DNA of 64,000 nucleotides from Candidatus Bathyarchaeia archaeon (GTDB taxonomy: Archaea; Thermoproteota; Bathyarchaeia; 40CM-2-53-6): contig DASYWW010000024.1 of the NCBI GenBank assembly GCA_035935655.1, forward strand, positions 44,493-108,492, in the 5' to 3' direction. The notes beneath the pieces are model-generated. The model did not search any database, had not been told where the DNA came from, and saw only the letters and a program-made list of their open reading frames with translations. Shown here in pieces: positions 63,729 through 64,000 of the stretch (its first letter is position 1; the number at the start of each line of letters is the position of its first letter). A program made the translations under genes and the position numbers.

Positions 63729-63849
63729 AATTATTTGGCGCCGGGAGTGGGATTCGAACCCACGGTTGCCTGACGCTTTGGCATAGGCGGGTACTCTGTC
63801 GTGGTAACGCTTAACACTTTTGGAATCCCATTCCCTCTGCCAAATAATT
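63729..63849. repeat. 11-base inverted repeat flanking the tRNA fragment
   Basis: AATTATTTGGC (63729-63739) and GCCAAATAATT (63839-63849) are perfect inverted copies about 100 bases apart, enclosing the tRNA 3' fragment. On the reverse strand the GGC arms overlap the tRNA acceptor end. Confidence 0.6.
63736..63763 (-). pseudogene. tRNA 3' end (T-arm and acceptor strand with CCA)
   Basis: Reverse strand GTGGG-TTCGAAT-CCCAC then TCCCGGC-G-CCA. The matching 5' strand (GCCGGGA) is absent within the visible sequence; the best partner is a degenerate AGAGGGA. A remnant of a tRNA, as left by an element that integrated in a tRNA gene. Confidence 0.6.
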
Positions 63850-63869
63850 TACGGATGATATCCGTAAAG

Positions 63870-64000
63870 TCAGGATAGGACCCCTTCCTCCCTGAGCTTT
63901 TGCGCTGTTCTTCGAACCGTCTCGCCTTTCGCCTTCCTCCCTGGATAGTAGGCACGAACCCAGTCGGTCAGCTCGTCCGGTTGATCTGGACGGCATGGTG
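63870..64000 (-). CDS. partial gene at the window end, C-terminal region
   Basis: DQPDELTDWVRAYYPGRKAKGETVRRTAQKLREEGVLS and a TGA at 63870-63872. Helical, basic, HTH-like (ETVRRTAQKLREEG). The beginning lies beyond the window. The next frame continues to the tRNA fragment (YPDFTDIIRKLFGRG...VGSNPTPGAK), so a G-run indel or an overlap with the tRNA-derived site is possible. Confidence 0.5.
   Translation of the reverse strand, partial: PCRPDQPDELTDWVRAYYPGRKAKGETVRRTAQKLREEGVLS

Noticed and set aside
1..64000. CRISPR arrays and rRNA genes
   Set aside because: No regularly spaced repeats of 24-40 bases and no rRNA-like conserved stretches were seen.

Overview
The window is archaeal chromosome. 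It carries thermosome, histone, eS17, eL38, aRF1 with the NIKS and GGQ motifs, archaeosine tRNA-guanine transglycosylase, archaeal-type SAM synthetase, a beta-CASP nuclease, an Lsm protein, PAC2 and a SAMP-like ubiquitin-fold protein. TATA-like boxes sit close to start codons, and GTG/TTG starts are frequent. eL38, histone and introns at unusual tRNA positions point to the TACK archaea (Nitrososphaeria/Bathyarchaeia-like). Nothing here fixes the lineage more closely, and no energy-metabolism operon is present.

Layout: bases 1 to about 21,300 are an accessory region. It holds small orphan ORFs, RNase HI, an SF1 helicase with a nuclease-like insertion, a GIY-YIG protein, a secreted PNGase A-like enzyme, a ribbon-helix-helix protein, iteron-like short repeats, an OLD/RecF-like ATPase paired with a PIN nuclease, a compact family-B DNA polymerase present as one nearly complete and one decayed copy, a secreted glutamic (G1) peptidase and several membrane proteins. 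Both polymerase copies begin at the same 56-base block ending in GGGCCCACCA, which resembles a tRNA 3' end; a third, diverged block lies between them.

From about 19,000 to 39,500 there are single metabolic or stress genes (LLM oxidoreductase, RraA-like, 5'-3' exonuclease, SRPBCC/ArsR pair, FMN hydroxy-acid oxidase, cysteine synthase-like, methyltransferases, ParA, a NAL1-like protease with a stand-alone copy of its N-terminal domain, AlkD). Several genes here are broken by a single-base shift or an in-frame TGA, which means either real decay or indel errors in the assembly.

From about 39,700 to 63,400 the genes are dense, intact housekeeping genes: UMP kinase; aRF1; a presenilin-type protease next to a beta-CASP RNase; an RNA-processing cluster (adenylate kinase-like, zinc ribbon, Lsm, TgtA); a tRNA-Glu with two apparent non-canonical introns; thermosome; divergent histone/eS17; a SerK/ParB-fold protein; SAMP; eL38; an Obg/YchF-like GTPase; MetK; a CPBP protease; ValRS; an RGG-rich TRAM protein followed by an OB-fold protein; an HD hydrolase; an enoyl-CoA hydratase. 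The window ends in a tRNA 3' fragment and a partial gene, which may be the edge of another integrated element.

Seven proteins too short for routine ORF calling (18-54 aa) were found by direct translation: three zinc-ribbon-like proteins, a ribbon-helix-helix regulator, and smaller ones of unknown role. No rRNA or CRISPR array was seen.
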